Source: Enterococcus larvae | GTDB taxonomy: Bacteria > Bacillota > Bacilli > Lactobacillales > Enterococcaceae | Length of the DNA stretch: 64,000 nucleotides | Reading direction: 5' to 3' | NCBI RefSeq assembly: GCF_017830045.1 | Contig: NZ_JAEDXU010000015.1 | Coordinates: forward strand, 1 to 64,000 | Shown: in pieces, positions 17,025 through 28,161 of the stretch | Layout: each line of letters starts with the position of its first letter | How positions within the stretch are numbered: position 1 is the first letter of the stretch | The notes under the pieces: model-generated | Database searches by the model: none | Told to the model about the DNA's origin: nothing | Seen by the model: only the letters and a program-made list of their open reading frames with translations | Program-made: the position numbers and the translations under genes

Positions 17025-17615
17025 TTAGAATGTCAGCCATTCTTTTACTTGATCGATCTCTTCCATGGTCACCTGATGTCCGGCATCTGTTTCGACAACA
17101 GTCACATCAGCGTCTCTGCTTTTCAGTTGAGATGCCAGCTTTTGAAAGGACTCTTTGGAAACAATCGGATCGTTTTCTCCAAAAGACAGCAAAACCTTTT
17201 TGTTCTCCAATATTGTTTGCTGTGTATCAACGCCTAAAGACATCGGATGAAGTAAGGCTGCTATCTTCAAATCAGATTGTCGTTCAAGCAAAAGATGGCC
17301 AGCGATATTTGCACCATTTGAGTAACCAAGTATCGTCCAATCGGAGACCGCAATTCCTTTTTCCTCACTGATTTTGATGATTTCATCTAACAAATGATCC
17401 GTTTCCTCTTCAAGGCTTTCAATATCAAATTGATTCAATCCATTTCTTTTGAAAAAGCGATTCATTTCGCCTTCGATGACTCGACCTCGAAAAGATAGTA
17501 CTGTGCTTGTCGGGTCTAAGTATGCTGCAATATCCAATAGCGACTCTTCATCACCACCGGTACCGTGAAGCAATAGAAAATTTTGACCTGTTCCTTCTTT
17601 AAATATGTACTTCAT
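17025..17615 (-). CDS. alpha/beta hydrolase (carboxylesterase/phospholipase-like)
   Basis: 196-residue cytosolic alpha/beta hydrolase of the phospholipase/carboxylesterase (YtpA/YpfH-like) group. Oxyanion motif LLHGTGGDE (residues 15-23), nucleophile elbow GYSNG with S99, acid D149 in GENDPIV and H180 in DAGHQV form a complete triad. A conserved SFRGRV segment (41-46) is typical of the family. Substrate unknown. It faces away from the radical-SAM operon; the 146-base gap holds both promoters. Confidence 0.87.
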   Translation of the reverse strand: MKYIFKEGTGQNFLLLHGTGGDEESLLDIAAYLDPTSTVLSFRGRVIEGEMNRFFKRNGLNQFDIESLEEETDHLLDEIIKISEEKGIAVSDWTILGYSNGANIAGHLLLERQSDLKIAALLHPMSLGVDTQQTILENKKVLLSFGENDPIVSKESFQKLASQLKSRDADVTVVETDAGHQVTMEEIDQVKEWLTF

Positions 17616-17699
17616 TTCCTTCCCCCCTTACTTTTAGTAAGCAACAATAGCTTATCATTCGTTTAAGAAAAGAACAAATAATTGAACTCAAATTAATCT

Positions 17700-17728
17700 T
17701 TGACAGATGAAACACTTCTTGCTAAAAT
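17700..17728 (+). promoter_or_regulatory. promoter of the radical-SAM/UDG-like operon
   Basis: TTGACA (17700-17705) and TAAAAT (17723-17728) with a 17-base spacer, a near-consensus SigA promoter. The expected transcription start falls inside the LexA-type box. Confidence 0.85.
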
Positions 17729-17730
17729 AA

Positions 17731-17742
17731 GAACATACGTTC
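17731..17742. promoter_or_regulatory. LexA/DinR-type SOS box
   Basis: GAACATACGTTC fits the Gram-positive LexA consensus CGAACRNRYGTTCG at 13 of 14 positions when flanks are counted (left flank is A, right flank is G). It lies two bases after the -10, where a bound repressor would block transcription. Confidence 0.8.
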
Positions 17743-17761
17743 GGTAAAGGAGGCATAAATT

Positions 17762-19075
17762 ATGGATATTGCTAAAAAAATTGAAATATTGGCTGAATCT
17801 GCCAAATATGATGTGTCATGCGCAAGCAGTGGGGTCACTGATAATACACGAACAGGAACAGTCGGCAGCACAGCAGCTGCAGGGATATGTCATTCTTTTA
17901 CTAGTGACGGCCGTTGTGTCTCCTTGTTGAAATTATTGTTTACAAATGCCTGTATATTCGATTGTCATTACTGCATCAACCGAAAATCCAATCATATTCC
18001 ACGAGCAACCTTCACACCTCAAGAGGTAGCAGATTTGACAATGGACTTTTATATGAGGAACTATATTGAAGGGCTGTTTTTAAGCTCTGCAATCATTAAA
18101 AATGTTGACTACACCAGCGAGCTGCTGATCAAAACATTGAAAATCCTTCGATATGAGAAGGGCTTTAAGGGATACATCCATGTAAAAGCGATTCCCGGAG
18201 CAGATGAAGCCTTGATTGAAGAGCTTGGCTATCTGGCAGACAGAATGAGTGTTAACGTTGAACTGCCCTCCAGAGAAAGTCTGAAACTGCTGGCACCAGA
18301 TAAAGACCCTTTTTCGTTGTACAAACCAATGAAGCAAATCACTACTAAAAAAAAGGAACTTTCTACCCTTCCAGCAGTAAGAAGAGGCTCAACTTTTGTT
18401 CCCGGTGGTCAGTCCACACAGATGATTATTGGTGCGTCACCTGAAACAGATCACGCCATTGTCAAAATTGCAGAGAATTTATACAACAAATACGAATTAA
18501 AACGTGTCTATTATTCTGCTTATATCCCTGTAAACCAAGATTCTCTGCTGCCTGCAGTTACTACTGATCCACCGCTGCTCAGAGAGCATCGGCTTTATCA
18601 GGCAGATTGGCTGATGCGGTTTTATCGTTTCAAAGCAGATGAAATCCTGACACCAGAAAAACCGAATTTTAATTTATATCTAGATCCTAAAGCAAACTGG
18701 GCTGTACAGAACTACGAACGGTTTCCTGTTGATGTCCAATCAGCCAGTTATGAAGTGCTTTTACGAATTCCCGGTATCGGTCCAAAGAGTGCACAAAATA
18801 TTGTGAAGGCCAGAAAATATTACAGGCTCCATTTAACGGATTTGAAGAAGCTGGGGGTCGTGGTAAAACGAGCAAAATATTTTGTCAGCTGTAATGGTAC
18901 GATCATGGATGGACTGATCAAGGAACCCGAGTGGATCATCGCTTCCTTGGTTTCTGCCAGACAATTCAAGGCTTTGAAGAAGGCGAATACACAAAGTCTT
19001 GGTGAACAGCTTTCTCTCTTTGATGTTGAACGTTTTGAACATACGAAAGAAAAGGAGCTCAGTCATGCTTATTGA
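17762..19075 (+). CDS. radical SAM protein with helix-hairpin-helix, TIGR03916 (putative DNA modification/repair)
   Basis: 437-residue radical SAM enzyme. The 4Fe-4S cluster motif C-x3-C-x2-C is C64, C68, C71 (TNACIFDCHYCINRK). A helix-hairpin-helix DNA-binding motif (LLRIPGIGPKSAQNIVKAR) lies near residues 333-352. These match the family always found beside a uracil-DNA-glycosylase-like protein; its reaction is not known. AAAGGAGG precedes the ATG. The downstream partner overlaps its end by 11 bases, so they are coupled. A LexA-type box covers the start of transcription, the best evidence here that the pair works in DNA damage response. Confidence 0.9.
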   Translation: MDIAKKIEILAESAKYDVSCASSGVTDNTRTGTVGSTAAAGICHSFTSDGRCVSLLKLLFTNACIFDCHYCINRKSNHIPRATFTPQEVADLTMDFYMRNYIEGLFLSSAIIKNVDYTSELLIKTLKILRYEKGFKGYIHVKAIPGADEALIEELGYLADRMSVNVELPSRESLKLLAPDKDPFSLYKPMKQITTKKKELSTLPAVRRGSTFVPGGQSTQMIIGASPETDHAIVKIAENLYNKYELKRVYYSAYIPVNQDSLLPAVTTDPPLLREHRLYQADWLMRFYRFKADEILTPEKPNFNLYLDPKANWAVQNYERFPVDVQSASYEVLLRIPGIGPKSAQNIVKARKYYRLHLTDLKKLGVVVKRAKYFVSCNGTIMDGLIKEPEWIIASLVSARQFKALKKANTQSLGEQLSLFDVERFEHTKEKELSHAY

Positions 19076-19814
19076 ATATTCTGCAGAAACTTGGGAATAC
19101 GATGGAAGCTTCTACGGCTTTTTAACGATTGTCTATCATGCATTCAAAAGCGAGGTATTTCCAGAATCTATCCTAACCCCGGAAACTTCAGTTGAAAGTT
19201 TGTTTCTAAGCGAATGGATCGAAAAGGATGAGCAGAAGGCACAGAGAATCTATGTACGGCTTCAGCAGCGTTTAAAGCCTGAAAATTTTCAGTTTATCTT
19301 AGATGGCTTTTATGCGACTGTCCCAAATAAGGAAAGTCATCTACTCGAAGCACTTCTAATTGCCCTGGATACTAAAGATTCGCTGACAAATTTTATTGGC
19401 CACCCGTCCATTCTGGCTATTCATAAAGGAATCAAAACTCTTTTAGGAGAAGCACATCTGTTTACCGGATTTGTGCGTTTCGAATATGTTGGGAAAATTC
19501 TATTCAGCAAAATCAGCCCTAAATATTTTTCTTTGCCGTATATTTGCCCGCATTTTGCTGAACGTTACCCACTGGAATCCATCATGATTTATGATGAAAC
19601 ACATCGCTTATTGGCTCTGATCAAACAGGGAGATATTTCATTTGTAGAAAATGCCGATTGCCCTCATTTTGAAGAACAGCAGCTGGAAGAAGATATTCAA
19701 GATCAATGGAAAACATTCCTTCGAGCTGTTACGATCCAAGAACGTATCAACAAAAAAGTTCAGCTGAGCCATATGCCCTTACGCTTTCAAAAACATATGC
19801 CGGAATGGCAGTAA
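19065..19814 (+). CDS. TIGR03915 family DUF4130 protein, partner of the radical SAM protein (UDG-like)
   Basis: 249-residue protein with the family start WEYDGSFYGFLTIVYHAF (residues 10-27) and a C-terminal DUF4130 region (about 85-245: HLFTGFVRFEYVGKILFSKI, YICPHFAERYP, SMIMYDETH). Family members are described as putative DNA metabolism proteins related to uracil-DNA glycosylases; no activity is proven. The ATG at 19065, with AAGGAG upstream, lies inside the end of the radical SAM gene. Its transcript runs into the 176-base repeat copy downstream, which may terminate it. Confidence 0.88.
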   Translation: MLIEYSAETWEYDGSFYGFLTIVYHAFKSEVFPESILTPETSVESLFLSEWIEKDEQKAQRIYVRLQQRLKPENFQFILDGFYATVPNKESHLLEALLIALDTKDSLTNFIGHPSILAIHKGIKTLLGEAHLFTGFVRFEYVGKILFSKISPKYFSLPYICPHFAERYPLESIMIYDETHRLLALIKQGDISFVENADCPHFEEQQLEEDIQDQWKTFLRAVTIQERINKKVQLSHMPLRFQKHMPEWQ

Positions 19815-19856
19815 CTGAAATATTGACTCATGAATGAGATAACTTCTAAAAAACAC

Positions 19857-20032
19857 AAAGAGGCTGAGACAGAAGTGTTTAGCTACAAGCAATAAGCCGG
19901 AATTCACGAAAATTGTTTCACAAATTTTTGTTGAATTCCGGCTTATTGTCGTAGGAGCTACTTCTGACTCGCCGTTTATTCGGATTTAGGGTATGGAAAA
20001 GAGTGGCAACAGATTATTGTCCCACTCTCTTT
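19857..20032. repeat. 176-base palindromic intergenic repeat, copy 1
   Basis: Identical to 56407-56582 except A at 19892 versus G at 56442. The centre is a 16-base perfect inverted repeat (AATAAGCCGGAATTCA and its complement) extended by imperfect outer arms (AGAAGT..AGCT / AGCT..ACTTCT). The outermost ends are related in inverted orientation (AAAGAGGCTGAGACA and AAAGAGAGTGGGACA). It lies between convergent genes. The 3' end (GAGTGG..CCACTC) could end transcription of purD. Confidence 0.9.
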
Positions 20033-20048
20033 ACTAGTTTTATGGTAT

Positions 20049-21314
20049 CTATTTCAAAGCTTTGCTTCCAATATCATTTCGATAGAAGGTTCCAGTTGTT
20101 TCCTTCGTTTCAAGTAAATCATAAACCTTCTTTTGCGCGTCTTCCAATGTAGTCCCTTCTGCCTCAACAAGATAGATACGACCACCAGAGGAAACAAGCT
20201 TATTATCGATTTCTTCTACTCCCGCATAATACACTCGCGTCTCATCAGAGGAAGAAAATGCTGGAAGCGATACGCCCTTTTGATACTCTCCCGGATACCC
20301 ATCAGCTGCGACTACGACACCAAGACTAAAACCGCCCTCTTTCCATTTGATTGACGGCTGCTTTTCATCAAGTAGGTCCGTAATGATTTCAGCAAGATCA
20401 CTCTCCAAGCGTTGTAAAACCACTTGTGTTTCAGGATCACCAAATCGAGCATTGAACTCAATTACTTTAGGCCCTTCATCTGTTGCGATAAGCCCCGCAT
20501 AAAGAATGCCTGTGAAGGAACAGCCGTCCTTGACCATTCCTTTTGCAGCCGGAATCAATACTGTTCGAACTGCTTCATCAATCATTTCTTTGGGAATCTG
20601 AGGAACGGGACTATAGGCACCCATTCCGCCAGTATTCGGCCCTAAATCATTATCGTATGCTCGCTTATGATCTTGAGCGACTGTCATAGGATAGACTTCC
20701 TGTTCTCGAACGAAAGCAAGAAGAGAAAATTCTTCTCCCGCTAGAAAATCTTCAACAACAACTTTTGCCCCGCTTTCACCAAAGCGGTTTCCTTCAAGCA
20801 TATCCTCCAATGCTTCAATCGCTTGCTCAACTGATTCAGCCACGATTACGCCTTTTCCAGCTGCCAGACCATCTGCCTTGATCACGATTGGAGCACCCTT
20901 TTGTTGAACATATTCTTTTGCCTGTTTGAAATCGAAGAAAGTTTGATGCCTCGCAGTAGGAATTGAGTACTTATTCATAAGCGTTTTCGCAAAATCCTTT
21001 GAACCTTCGATCATTGCTGCTGATTTCCTCGGACCAAAAATCTTCAGCCCTGCTGCTTCAAAATCATCAACGATTCCATTTAACAAAGGCACTTCCGGTC
21101 CAACGAATGTCCAATCAACATGATGCTCTTTTGCAAATTGGATCAATTCCGGATGATTATCCTCCTCGATAGCCACAAGATGGATATCATCCTGTTTCAT
21201 TCCGGGATTTCCTTTTGCACAATATACTGTTTCCACCAACGGACTCTGCACAAACTTTTGCGCAATCACATGTTCTCTGCCGCCGCTGCCGATCACTAAA
21301 ATATTCAGTCCCAT
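20049..21314 (-). CDS. purD: phosphoribosylamine--glycine ligase
   Basis: 421-residue ATP-grasp enzyme making glycinamide ribonucleotide from phosphoribosylamine, glycine and ATP. N-domain ILVIGSGGREHVIA (3-16), ATP-binding PIVIKADGLAAGKGVIVA (about 140-157), DHKRAYDNDLGPNTGGMGAYSP (about 212-233) and metal-binding EFNARFGDPE (about 284-293). ATG 21314 with AAGGGGG upstream; the in-frame ATG 18 bases earlier overlaps purH and lacks a site. Last gene of purCSQLFMNHD, 14 bases after purH. Confidence 0.96.
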   Translation of the reverse strand: MGLNILVIGSGGREHVIAQKFVQSPLVETVYCAKGNPGMKQDDIHLVAIEEDNHPELIQFAKEHHVDWTFVGPEVPLLNGIVDDFEAAGLKIFGPRKSAAMIEGSKDFAKTLMNKYSIPTARHQTFFDFKQAKEYVQQKGAPIVIKADGLAAGKGVIVAESVEQAIEALEDMLEGNRFGESGAKVVVEDFLAGEEFSLLAFVREQEVYPMTVAQDHKRAYDNDLGPNTGGMGAYSPVPQIPKEMIDEAVRTVLIPAAKGMVKDGCSFTGILYAGLIATDEGPKVIEFNARFGDPETQVVLQRLESDLAEIITDLLDEKQPSIKWKEGGFSLGVVVAADGYPGEYQKGVSLPAFSSSDETRVYYAGVEEIDNKLVSSGGRIYLVEAEGTTLEDAQKKVYDLLETKETTGTFYRNDIGSKALK

Positions 21315-21328
21315 GTTGTCCCCCTTGA

Positions 21329-22870
21329 TCAATGTCTGAAGTGTCTGATATCCGTGAATACCATCGCTATTCCATATTTATCTGCCATGTCAATTGATTC
21401 CTGATCTTTGATACTACCTCCCGGCTGGATGATGGCCTTGATTCCATGCTTACCTGCATATTCCACACTATCCCCCATTGGAAAGAAGGCATCACTTGCC
21501 AGAACCGCATCCGTGATTTTTTCTCCTACCTGAGCAACAGCAATTTGAACAGAGCCGACACGATTCATCTGACCAGCACCGATTCCCAGAGTCTGATGAG
21601 CATCGGCAATAACAATAGCGTTACTCTTTACATGTTTCACTGCTTTCCAAGAAAATTCTAAAGCTGCCCATTCTTCCTCTGTCGGTTGCCGTTTCGTTAC
21701 AACTTTCCAATCAGAACGATTTTCCTTCACGACATCCTGACTTTGAACCAAAAGCCCGCCTAAGACAGAAACCTTCTCATCTCCATCGGCTTCATCTTTA
21801 TGATCGAAATCCAAGGTCATCAACCGAAGATTTTTCTTTCCAGACAACAGTTCAAACGCCTTTTCTGAAAAAGACGGTGCAATAATAATTTCTAAGAATA
21901 ACTGGTGCATCTTTTCTGCAACAGCTTCATCAACTTCTCGATTCAACACGATGATTCCACCAAAAATGGACACTGGATCAGCTTCATAGGCAGCCATATA
22001 TGCAGAATACAAATCATCTCCGATACCGATACCACAAGGATTCATGTGCTTCACAGCTACAACGGCCGGCTGATCAAATTCGCGCGCGATCCGAATTGCC
22101 GCATCACCGTCCTTGATGTTGTTATAAGACAGCTCCTTACCATGCAGTTGTTTAGCACTTGCAATTGAGAATGGTACCGTTAGACTATCCTGATAAAACG
22201 CTGCTTGTTGATGACTATTTTCTCCGTAGCGCAAAGACTGCTTCAGCTCATACGTCAGAGTCAAGGATTCTGGTTCTTTCTCATCAGTTAAGTCGGTCAA
22301 ATAACCAGCAATCAATGCGTCGTAAGCTGCTGTATGTCGAAAGACTTTTGCTGCAAGTTTTTGACGAGTAGTAAAAGTCGTTTCTCCATTATCTGTCAGC
22401 TCTGCTAGAACAATTTCGTAATCCTTAGGGTCAACGACCACTGTTACAAACTGATGATTTTTTGCAGCACTTCTCAGCATACTAGGTCCGCCAATATCGA
22501 TATTCTCGATTGCTTCCTCTACTGTTGTTTCCGCTTTTTGAATTGTTTCCTTGAAGGGGTACAAATTGACACAGACAATATCGATTGGCTGGATGTCATG
22601 CTCGTTCATCGCAGCCATGTGTGCCGGAATATCTCTTCTTCCTAATAAGCCGCCATGAATTTTCGGATGCAGTGTTTTTACTCGACCGTCCATCATTTCC
22701 GGAAAATTTGTAACTTCTTCAATGCCAATAGTCGAGACACCCGCTTGCTCCAGCATCGTTTTTGTTCCACCGGTTGAGATGATTTCTACACCAAGCTCCG
22801 TTAACTGTTTTGCAAAGTCAGCGACACCTGTTTTATCCGAAACACTGATTAATGCCCGTTTTTTTGTCAT
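21329..22870 (-). CDS. purH: bifunctional AICAR formyltransferase / IMP cyclohydrolase
   Basis: 513 residues. N-terminal MGS-like IMP cyclohydrolase domain (1-about 200: [34 protein letters not shown]) and C-terminal AICAR transformylase (about 200-513) with [12 protein letters not shown], containing the catalytic K-H pair. Catalyses the last two steps to IMP. Start 22870; purN ends only five bases upstream. Confidence 0.97.
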   Translation of the reverse strand: MTKKRALISVSDKTGVADFAKQLTELGVEIISTGGTKTMLEQAGVSTIGIEEVTNFPEMMDGRVKTLHPKIHGGLLGRRDIPAHMAAMNEHDIQPIDIVCVNLYPFKETIQKAETTVEEAIENIDIGGPSMLRSAAKNHQFVTVVVDPKDYEIVLAELTDNGETTFTTRQKLAAKVFRHTAAYDALIAGYLTDLTDEKEPESLTLTYELKQSLRYGENSHQQAAFYQDSLTVPFSIASAKQLHGKELSYNNIKDGDAAIRIAREFDQPAVVAVKHMNPCGIGIGDDLYSAYMAAYEADPVSIFGGIIVLNREVDEAVAEKMHQLFLEIIIAPSFSEKAFELLSGKKNLRLMTLDFDHKDEADGDEKVSVLGGLLVQSQDVVKENRSDWKVVTKRQPTEEEWAALEFSWKAVKHVKSNAIVIADAHQTLGIGAGQMNRVGSVQIAVAQVGEKITDAVLASDAFFPMGDSVEYAGKHGIKAIIQPGGSIKDQESIDMADKYGIAMVFTDIRHFRH

Positions 22871-22875
22871 TGTAT

Positions 22876-23448
22876 CTATTGCCCCTTCTCTTCAATTATT
22901 TGTTTTAGTACAGCAGGATAAAGTCTATGCTCAACCTGATGGATTTTTTCTTCTAAAGCCTCTAAAGTATCCTCTGAGCTGATCACAACTGATTCCTGTA
23001 CAATGATTGGACCTGTATCGATCCCTTTATCAATATAATGAACGGTTACTCCGGTTTCTGCAACCCCTGATTCATATGCGTCCTTGATTCCATGCAACCC
23101 TGGGAATGCCGGCAGCAGTGATGGGTGGATGTTGATGATCCGCTCCGGATAAGCCTCAAGCAATGCCGGACCAATCAACCGCATATAGCCTGCCAACACA
23201 ATGAATTCCACCTGATTTTCTTCCAAAAGATGAAGAATTTCTCCTTCATAGATACTCTTTTTCTCAAACTCTTTTGGTGAAAATGAATAACTGGGAATAT
23301 TCATTTTTTCTGCCCGCTCCAATACTTTAGCTTCTCGATTATCAGAAAAAAGCAAGGCAATTTCTCCTGCGATTTCTTCGTTTTTTACTGCATCTGCAAT
23401 TACTTGAAAATTGCTTCCGTTCCCTGATGCAAAAACTGCGAATCTCAT
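22876..23448 (-). CDS. purN: phosphoribosylglycinamide formyltransferase
   Basis: 190-residue enzyme using 10-formyl-THF to formylate GAR. Phosphate loop ASGNGSNFQ (7-15), folate and catalytic segment [12 protein letters not shown] (about 104-115, with N and H), and D in DKGIDTGPI (about 140-148) are all present. Start codon overlaps the purM stop by four bases. Confidence 0.96.
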   Translation of the reverse strand: MRFAVFASGNGSNFQVIADAVKNEEIAGEIALLFSDNREAKVLERAEKMNIPSYSFSPKEFEKKSIYEGEILHLLEENQVEFIVLAGYMRLIGPALLEAYPERIINIHPSLLPAFPGLHGIKDAYESGVAETGVTVHYIDKGIDTGPIIVQESVVISSEDTLEALEEKIHQVEHRLYPAVLKQIIEEKGQ

Positions 23449-24494
23449 TTTTCCACCTCGATAAATTGAATAGCATCCTGTGCTTCTTTTTGGACAATAC
23501 TTCCAAGAACATAGCTTTCCTCTCCAAGAGTTTGAAGGGCTTCTTGAACCTGAGACAGCTTATCTGGAGAAACAGCCAATACCATGCCGATCCCCATGTT
23601 GAAAATCTCATACATTTCCATGGCTGGGATTTGTCCGTATTTTTCTAAAACAGAAAAAATAGGTAATATTGGCCAGCTGCCTAGCTTGATTACGGCAGTC
23701 AAGTCATCTGGAAGCATTCTTGGAATATTTTCTACAAAACCGCCGCCTGTTACATGGGCAATTCCATGAACCAATTCATCAGTAACTAATGGCAGAACGC
23801 TCTTCACATAGATTTTTGTTGGCTCCAGTAGACTCTCTGCTAAGGTTTTTCCTTCCAGTTCTGCAAGCGTATCTGTCAGACTGAAGGTATTCATCTCAAA
23901 GAAAACTTTCCGAACAAGAGAGTAGCCATTCGAATGAATACCGCTTGAAGGCAGTCCTAATAAAATATCCCCAGCACTTACTTTTTCTCCTGTAATCAGC
24001 TTACTTTTTTCAGCAACACCTACAGTGAATCCCGCTAAATCATAATCATCTTCGTCATACATTCCCGGCATTTCAGCAGTTTCTCCGCCAATCAATGCTG
24101 CTCCGGCTTGAATACAGCCCTCTGCAACACCAGCGACAACCTGTTCCAATCGCTCAGGTATATTCTTACCAGTTGCAATATAATCCAAAAAATAGAGCGG
24201 TTCAGCTCCTTGTGCCACAATATCATTAACACACATCGCCACACAGTCTATTCCAATCGTATCGTGCTTATCTGCCTGAATCGCCAGCATTAATTTGGTT
24301 CCCACACCATCTGTACCGGAAATCAATACAGGTTCCTTCACATCCACCTTACTCAGATCAAAACAGCCGCCAAATCCACCAAGAGCGCCCATCACTCCGG
24401 CCCGTTCCGTTCTTTTTACATGCTTCTTGATTCTTTCCACCACTTCGTAACCGGCTTCTACATCGACTCCGGCTTTTGCATATGCATTCGCCAT
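23445..24494 (-). CDS. purM: phosphoribosylformylglycinamidine cyclo-ligase (AIR synthetase)
   Basis: 349-residue ATP-dependent cyclo-ligase of the PurM/PurL superfamily. Typical segments: [15 protein letters not shown] (start), [15 protein letters not shown] (about 57-71), [28 protein letters not shown] (about 136-146), [16 protein letters not shown] and [13 protein letters not shown]. Complete. It overlaps purN and follows purF after 41 bases, the largest gap in this part of the operon. Confidence 0.96.
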   Translation of the reverse strand: MANAYAKAGVDVEAGYEVVERIKKHVKRTERAGVMGALGGFGGCFDLSKVDVKEPVLISGTDGVGTKLMLAIQADKHDTIGIDCVAMCVNDIVAQGAEPLYFLDYIATGKNIPERLEQVVAGVAEGCIQAGAALIGGETAEMPGMYDEDDYDLAGFTVGVAEKSKLITGEKVSAGDILLGLPSSGIHSNGYSLVRKVFFEMNTFSLTDTLAELEGKTLAESLLEPTKIYVKSVLPLVTDELVHGIAHVTGGGFVENIPRMLPDDLTAVIKLGSWPILPIFSVLEKYGQIPAMEMYEIFNMGIGMVLAVSPDKLSQVQEALQTLGEESYVLGSIVQKEAQDAIQFIEVEK

Positions 24495-24535
24495 GCTGAT
24501 CCTCCTATATCCTTTGCTTGGATTTATTTGATTTT

Positions 24536-25954
24536 CTATAGTGAAGCTAGGTATGTTGATTCGTAATCATACAAAGGCGTTGGAAAGTCGCCATTGAAAT
24601 AAGCCATGCATAACCCTGAATAAGGCGCGTCATAATTCAAGCCAATAGCATCAATCAATCCTTGTTCACTTAAAAAACTCAACGAATCCGCAGTAATCAG
24701 TTCTCTAATTTCTTCGATTGAGTGATTCGCAGCAACCAGTTCTTTTCTCGTCTGGATATCAATTCCATAAAAACAAGGATATTTCAATGGCGGTGAAGCA
24801 ATACGTACATGAACCTCTTTCGCTCCTGCTTCCTTCAACAGTTGAACGATTCGTTTACTAGTCGTTCCGCGAACAATCGAATCATCCACCATGATCACTC
24901 GTTTACCTTCAACTACACCACGAACTGCAGATAGCTTCATGCGTACCCCTTGTTCTCTCAACTCTTGTGTAGGCTGAATGAACGTTCGGGCAATATATTG
25001 ATTCTTTACTAAGCCCATTTCGTAAGGAATACCACTGGCTTCTGCATACCCGCTTGCAGCTGATAATGAAGAATTCGGCACACCTACCACCATATCTGCT
25101 TCTACCGGAGATTCCTCTGCTAACAGCTTACCCATCTTCTTCCGTGCAGTATGGACATTCACTCCTGCAATATTTGAATCCGGCCGAGCAAAATAGATGA
25201 ACTCCATCGAGCATATCGCATATTGCGTATCTTCTGTATATTTTTCGACACGGTAGCCGCTATCGTCAATAATGATAACTTCTCCTGGGCCTACATCTCG
25301 AATAAAGGTCGCACCGCTGACCTCCAGCGCACAGGTCTCGCTGGCAATCACATAAGCACCATTTTTCATCTGCCCTAAAGCTAACGGACGAAAAGCGTTT
25401 GGATCTAGCGCAGCAATCATCGCTGTCTCCGTCAACAACAGATAAGCAAATCCGCCTTTGACCTGACATAAGCTTTCCTTCAACCGTTCGATGAATGTCG
25501 GTTGTTTACTTTTTCTGATAAGATGCATCAAAATCTCTGTATCTGAATTAGAATGAAAGATTGCTCCATCCTTTTCCAGAGATGTTCTAAGACTTTTCGC
25601 ATTTGTCAGATTTCCGTTATGGGCAAGTCCCACAGCTCCATCGTAAAATTTAAATAGAAATGGCTGAATATTATCAACACTGCCATTTCCCGCAGTCGCA
25701 TAGCGAACATGACCGATAGCTGCCTGTCCTTTTAGCGCCGCAAGCAGACTATCTTCTTTGAACACCTCAGACAGCAGCCCTAAATCTCTGTGGCCGTTCA
25801 GTTTGCCTTGATCATTCGCAACGATTCCAGCACCTTCCTGCCCTCTATGCTGTAAGCTGTGTAAACCAAAATAGGTGACACGGGACGCATCCGGATGTCC
25901 CCAGACACCGAATACGCCGCATTCTTCATTTAAACTTCTTACTTCATAAGACAT
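24536..25954 (-). CDS. purF: amidophosphoribosyltransferase
   Basis: 472-residue enzyme starting purine synthesis (PRPP plus glutamine to phosphoribosylamine). An 11-residue propeptide ([11 protein letters not shown]) precedes the N-terminal nucleophile C12 of CGVFG, as in Bacillus-type PurF. The glutaminase domain runs to about 230. The PRTase domain has [14 protein letters not shown] near 350-363. Later cysteines ([29 protein letters not shown]) match the 4Fe-4S cluster ligands of the Bacillus enzyme. ATG 25954 has GGGAGG upstream and overlaps the purL end by 16 bases. Confidence 0.96.
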   Translation of the reverse strand: MSYEVRSLNEECGVFGVWGHPDASRVTYFGLHSLQHRGQEGAGIVANDQGKLNGHRDLGLLSEVFKEDSLLAALKGQAAIGHVRYATAGNGSVDNIQPFLFKFYDGAVGLAHNGNLTNAKSLRTSLEKDGAIFHSNSDTEILMHLIRKSKQPTFIERLKESLCQVKGGFAYLLLTETAMIAALDPNAFRPLALGQMKNGAYVIASETCALEVSGATFIRDVGPGEVIIIDDSGYRVEKYTEDTQYAICSMEFIYFARPDSNIAGVNVHTARKKMGKLLAEESPVEADMVVGVPNSSLSAASGYAEASGIPYEMGLVKNQYIARTFIQPTQELREQGVRMKLSAVRGVVEGKRVIMVDDSIVRGTTSKRIVQLLKEAGAKEVHVRIASPPLKYPCFYGIDIQTRKELVAANHSIEEIRELITADSLSFLSEQGLIDAIGLNYDAPYSGLCMAYFNGDFPTPLYDYESTYLASL

Positions 25955-28161
25955 GGAATAGCTTCCTCCCATAGTTCTTTGGCTTTACGAGTACCCACCA
26001 TGACTTTTCCATCCGCATTTTCAATGATGATTTCTGCTTTTTCAGTAACCACACCAATATGCTCCACGCGATCCTCCATCGTTGCTTCAAAGGCTGCCTG
26101 ATTTTCCGGAGCAACCGACAATACAAATCGTGACTGTGTTTCTGAGAACAACCAAGCTGCCGATAAATCAAGTGCTGCTTCTATTCCCAGCTCATTCTTG
26201 AAGCAAGATTCAGCCAAAGCAACTGCCAGCCCGCCTTCTGAGCAATCATGGGCACTTGCAACTAACCCTTGTTGAATAGCCTGAAGAACAGCGTCTTGAT
26301 TTTCCTTTTCTTCTGTTAGGTCAAATGCCATCAAGCGACCTTCTATTTTTCCTAGCTGCATTTTTTGCAGCTCACTTCCATTGAAATCCGCCTGCGTGGT
26401 GCCTACAACATAAACTAAGTCCCCGACCTTTTTGAATTCCTGTGTTGTGATATGAGAAAGATCTTGCACTAAGCCTACCATACCAATCATCGGCGTAGGA
26501 TAGATTGCCTTTCCATCTGTCTCGTTATATAGGGAAACATTTCCTGAAATAACAGGTGTATCCAGAACTTCGCACGCCTTCGCAATTCCATCAGCAGACG
26601 TCCATAATTCCCAGAAACCCTCAGGCTTATCAGGCGAACCGTAATTCAGGCAATCAGTGATAGCCAATGGTTGACCTCCTGAACAGACAATATTCCGTGC
26701 CGCTTCCGCAACAGCGATTTGTCCGCCGATTTCAGGATTCAAATATAAGTAACGGGCATTACAGTCTGTCGTCATCGCTAAGGCCTTTTCTGTCCCTCTG
26801 ACCCGTAAAACGGCAGCGTCACTTCCCGGTAATACAACGGTATTTGTCCGTACCTGAGAATCATAGGTTTGATAAATCATTTTCTTCGATGCAATCGTCG
26901 GCTGCTGCAATAGCTCTAGTAAGGTTTCACTTGCATCTTGAATTTCTGGTTCAAAATCAGCCATCTCTTCAAATTCTTTGATTCGAGCCGGCTCCTTTTT
27001 CTCTTTTTGATAAACTGGCGCATCTTCTGCCAACGCATCTACAGGAAGGTTCGCAACTTCTATACCTTTATGATATAAGCGATATAGACCATCATCGGTC
27101 ACTTCTCCAATGGTTACTGCATCCAAATCATATTTTTTGAACAATGTCACAACTTCGTCTTCATGCCCTTGTTCAACACAAATCAGCATACGCTCTTGTG
27201 ATTCAGAAAGCATCATTTCGTATGGCGTCATACCTGTCTCGCGCTGTGGTACATCATCGAGATACAGCTTTAATCCAGAACCAGCTTTAGACGCCATTTC
27301 TGAACTGGAAGACACCAAGCCAGCTGCACCCATATCTTGAATACCTACTAAAATATCTGCATGTTCTAAAATCAATTCCAAACAAGCTTCCAGAAGAAGC
27401 TTCTCCATAAATGGATCGCCTACCTGAACAGCTGAACGCTGCTGCTCTTCTCCTTCAACAAATTCCTCCGACGCAAAGGTTGCTCCATGGATACCATCAC
27501 GACCGGTTTTTGCCCCTACGTACATAATCGAATTGCCGACACCCTTTGCCTGACCTTTTTGAATATCCTTATGATCGATCAAGCCAACACACATGGCATT
27601 GACTAGTGGATTTCCTTCATAGCAGGGATCAAAAGCTACCTCGCCGCCAACCGTTGGAATCCCAATACAGTTTCCATAACCGCTGATTCCGGCAACAACT
27701 TCCTCTAATAAATATTTTGTTCGCTGATTATCCAGTTCGCCAAAGCGCAGTGAATCCAAAATTGCGATGGGACGTGCACCCATACTGAAAATGTCACGAA
27801 TGATACCGCCGACGCCTGTTGCCGCTCCTTCGTATGGTTCAACCGCAGAAGGATGATTATGACTCTCAGCCTTGAACACAACAGCTTGGCCATCACCAAT
27901 ATCAACGATCCCTGCTCCTTCGCCCGGACCTTGCAATACCTGAGGACCGGAAGTAGGGAATTTTCTTAATACTGGTTTTGAATTCTTATATGAGCAGTGC
28001 TCACTCCACATAACAGAAAATAACCCTGTTTCTGTATAGTTCGGCATTCTTCCAAGAATGTCTTCGGCGATCATTCGATATTCTTCATCAGTCAGACCCC
28101 ATTCTGCATAAATCTTATTGTCTTTGATTTCCTGAGCAGTCGGTTCATTTATTTTCATCAT
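25939..28161 (-). CDS. purL: phosphoribosylformylglycinamidine synthase subunit PurL (short type)
   Basis: 740-residue ATP-dependent subunit of FGAM synthase. This is the short Gram-positive form, which needs PurS and PurQ, both encoded upstream. Signatures: [11 protein letters not shown] (about 50-60), [18 protein letters not shown] (about 84-101), [29 protein letters not shown] and [14 protein letters not shown] (about 640). ATG overlaps the purQ stop (ATGA). Confidence 0.97.
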   Translation of the reverse strand: MMKINEPTAQEIKDNKIYAEWGLTDEEYRMIAEDILGRMPNYTETGLFSVMWSEHCSYKNSKPVLRKFPTSGPQVLQGPGEGAGIVDIGDGQAVVFKAESHNHPSAVEPYEGAATGVGGIIRDIFSMGARPIAILDSLRFGELDNQRTKYLLEEVVAGISGYGNCIGIPTVGGEVAFDPCYEGNPLVNAMCVGLIDHKDIQKGQAKGVGNSIMYVGAKTGRDGIHGATFASEEFVEGEEQQRSAVQVGDPFMEKLLLEACLELILEHADILVGIQDMGAAGLVSSSSEMASKAGSGLKLYLDDVPQRETGMTPYEMMLSESQERMLICVEQGHEDEVVTLFKKYDLDAVTIGEVTDDGLYRLYHKGIEVANLPVDALAEDAPVYQKEKKEPARIKEFEEMADFEPEIQDASETLLELLQQPTIASKKMIYQTYDSQVRTNTVVLPGSDAAVLRVRGTEKALAMTTDCNARYLYLNPEIGGQIAVAEAARNIVCSGGQPLAITDCLNYGSPDKPEGFWELWTSADGIAKACEVLDTPVISGNVSLYNETDGKAIYPTPMIGMVGLVQDLSHITTQEFKKVGDLVYVVGTTQADFNGSELQKMQLGKIEGRLMAFDLTEEKENQDAVLQAIQQGLVASAHDCSEGGLAVALAESCFKNELGIEAALDLSAAWLFSETQSRFVLSVAPENQAAFEATMEDRVEHIGVVTEKAEIIIENADGKVMVGTRKAKELWEEAIPCLMK

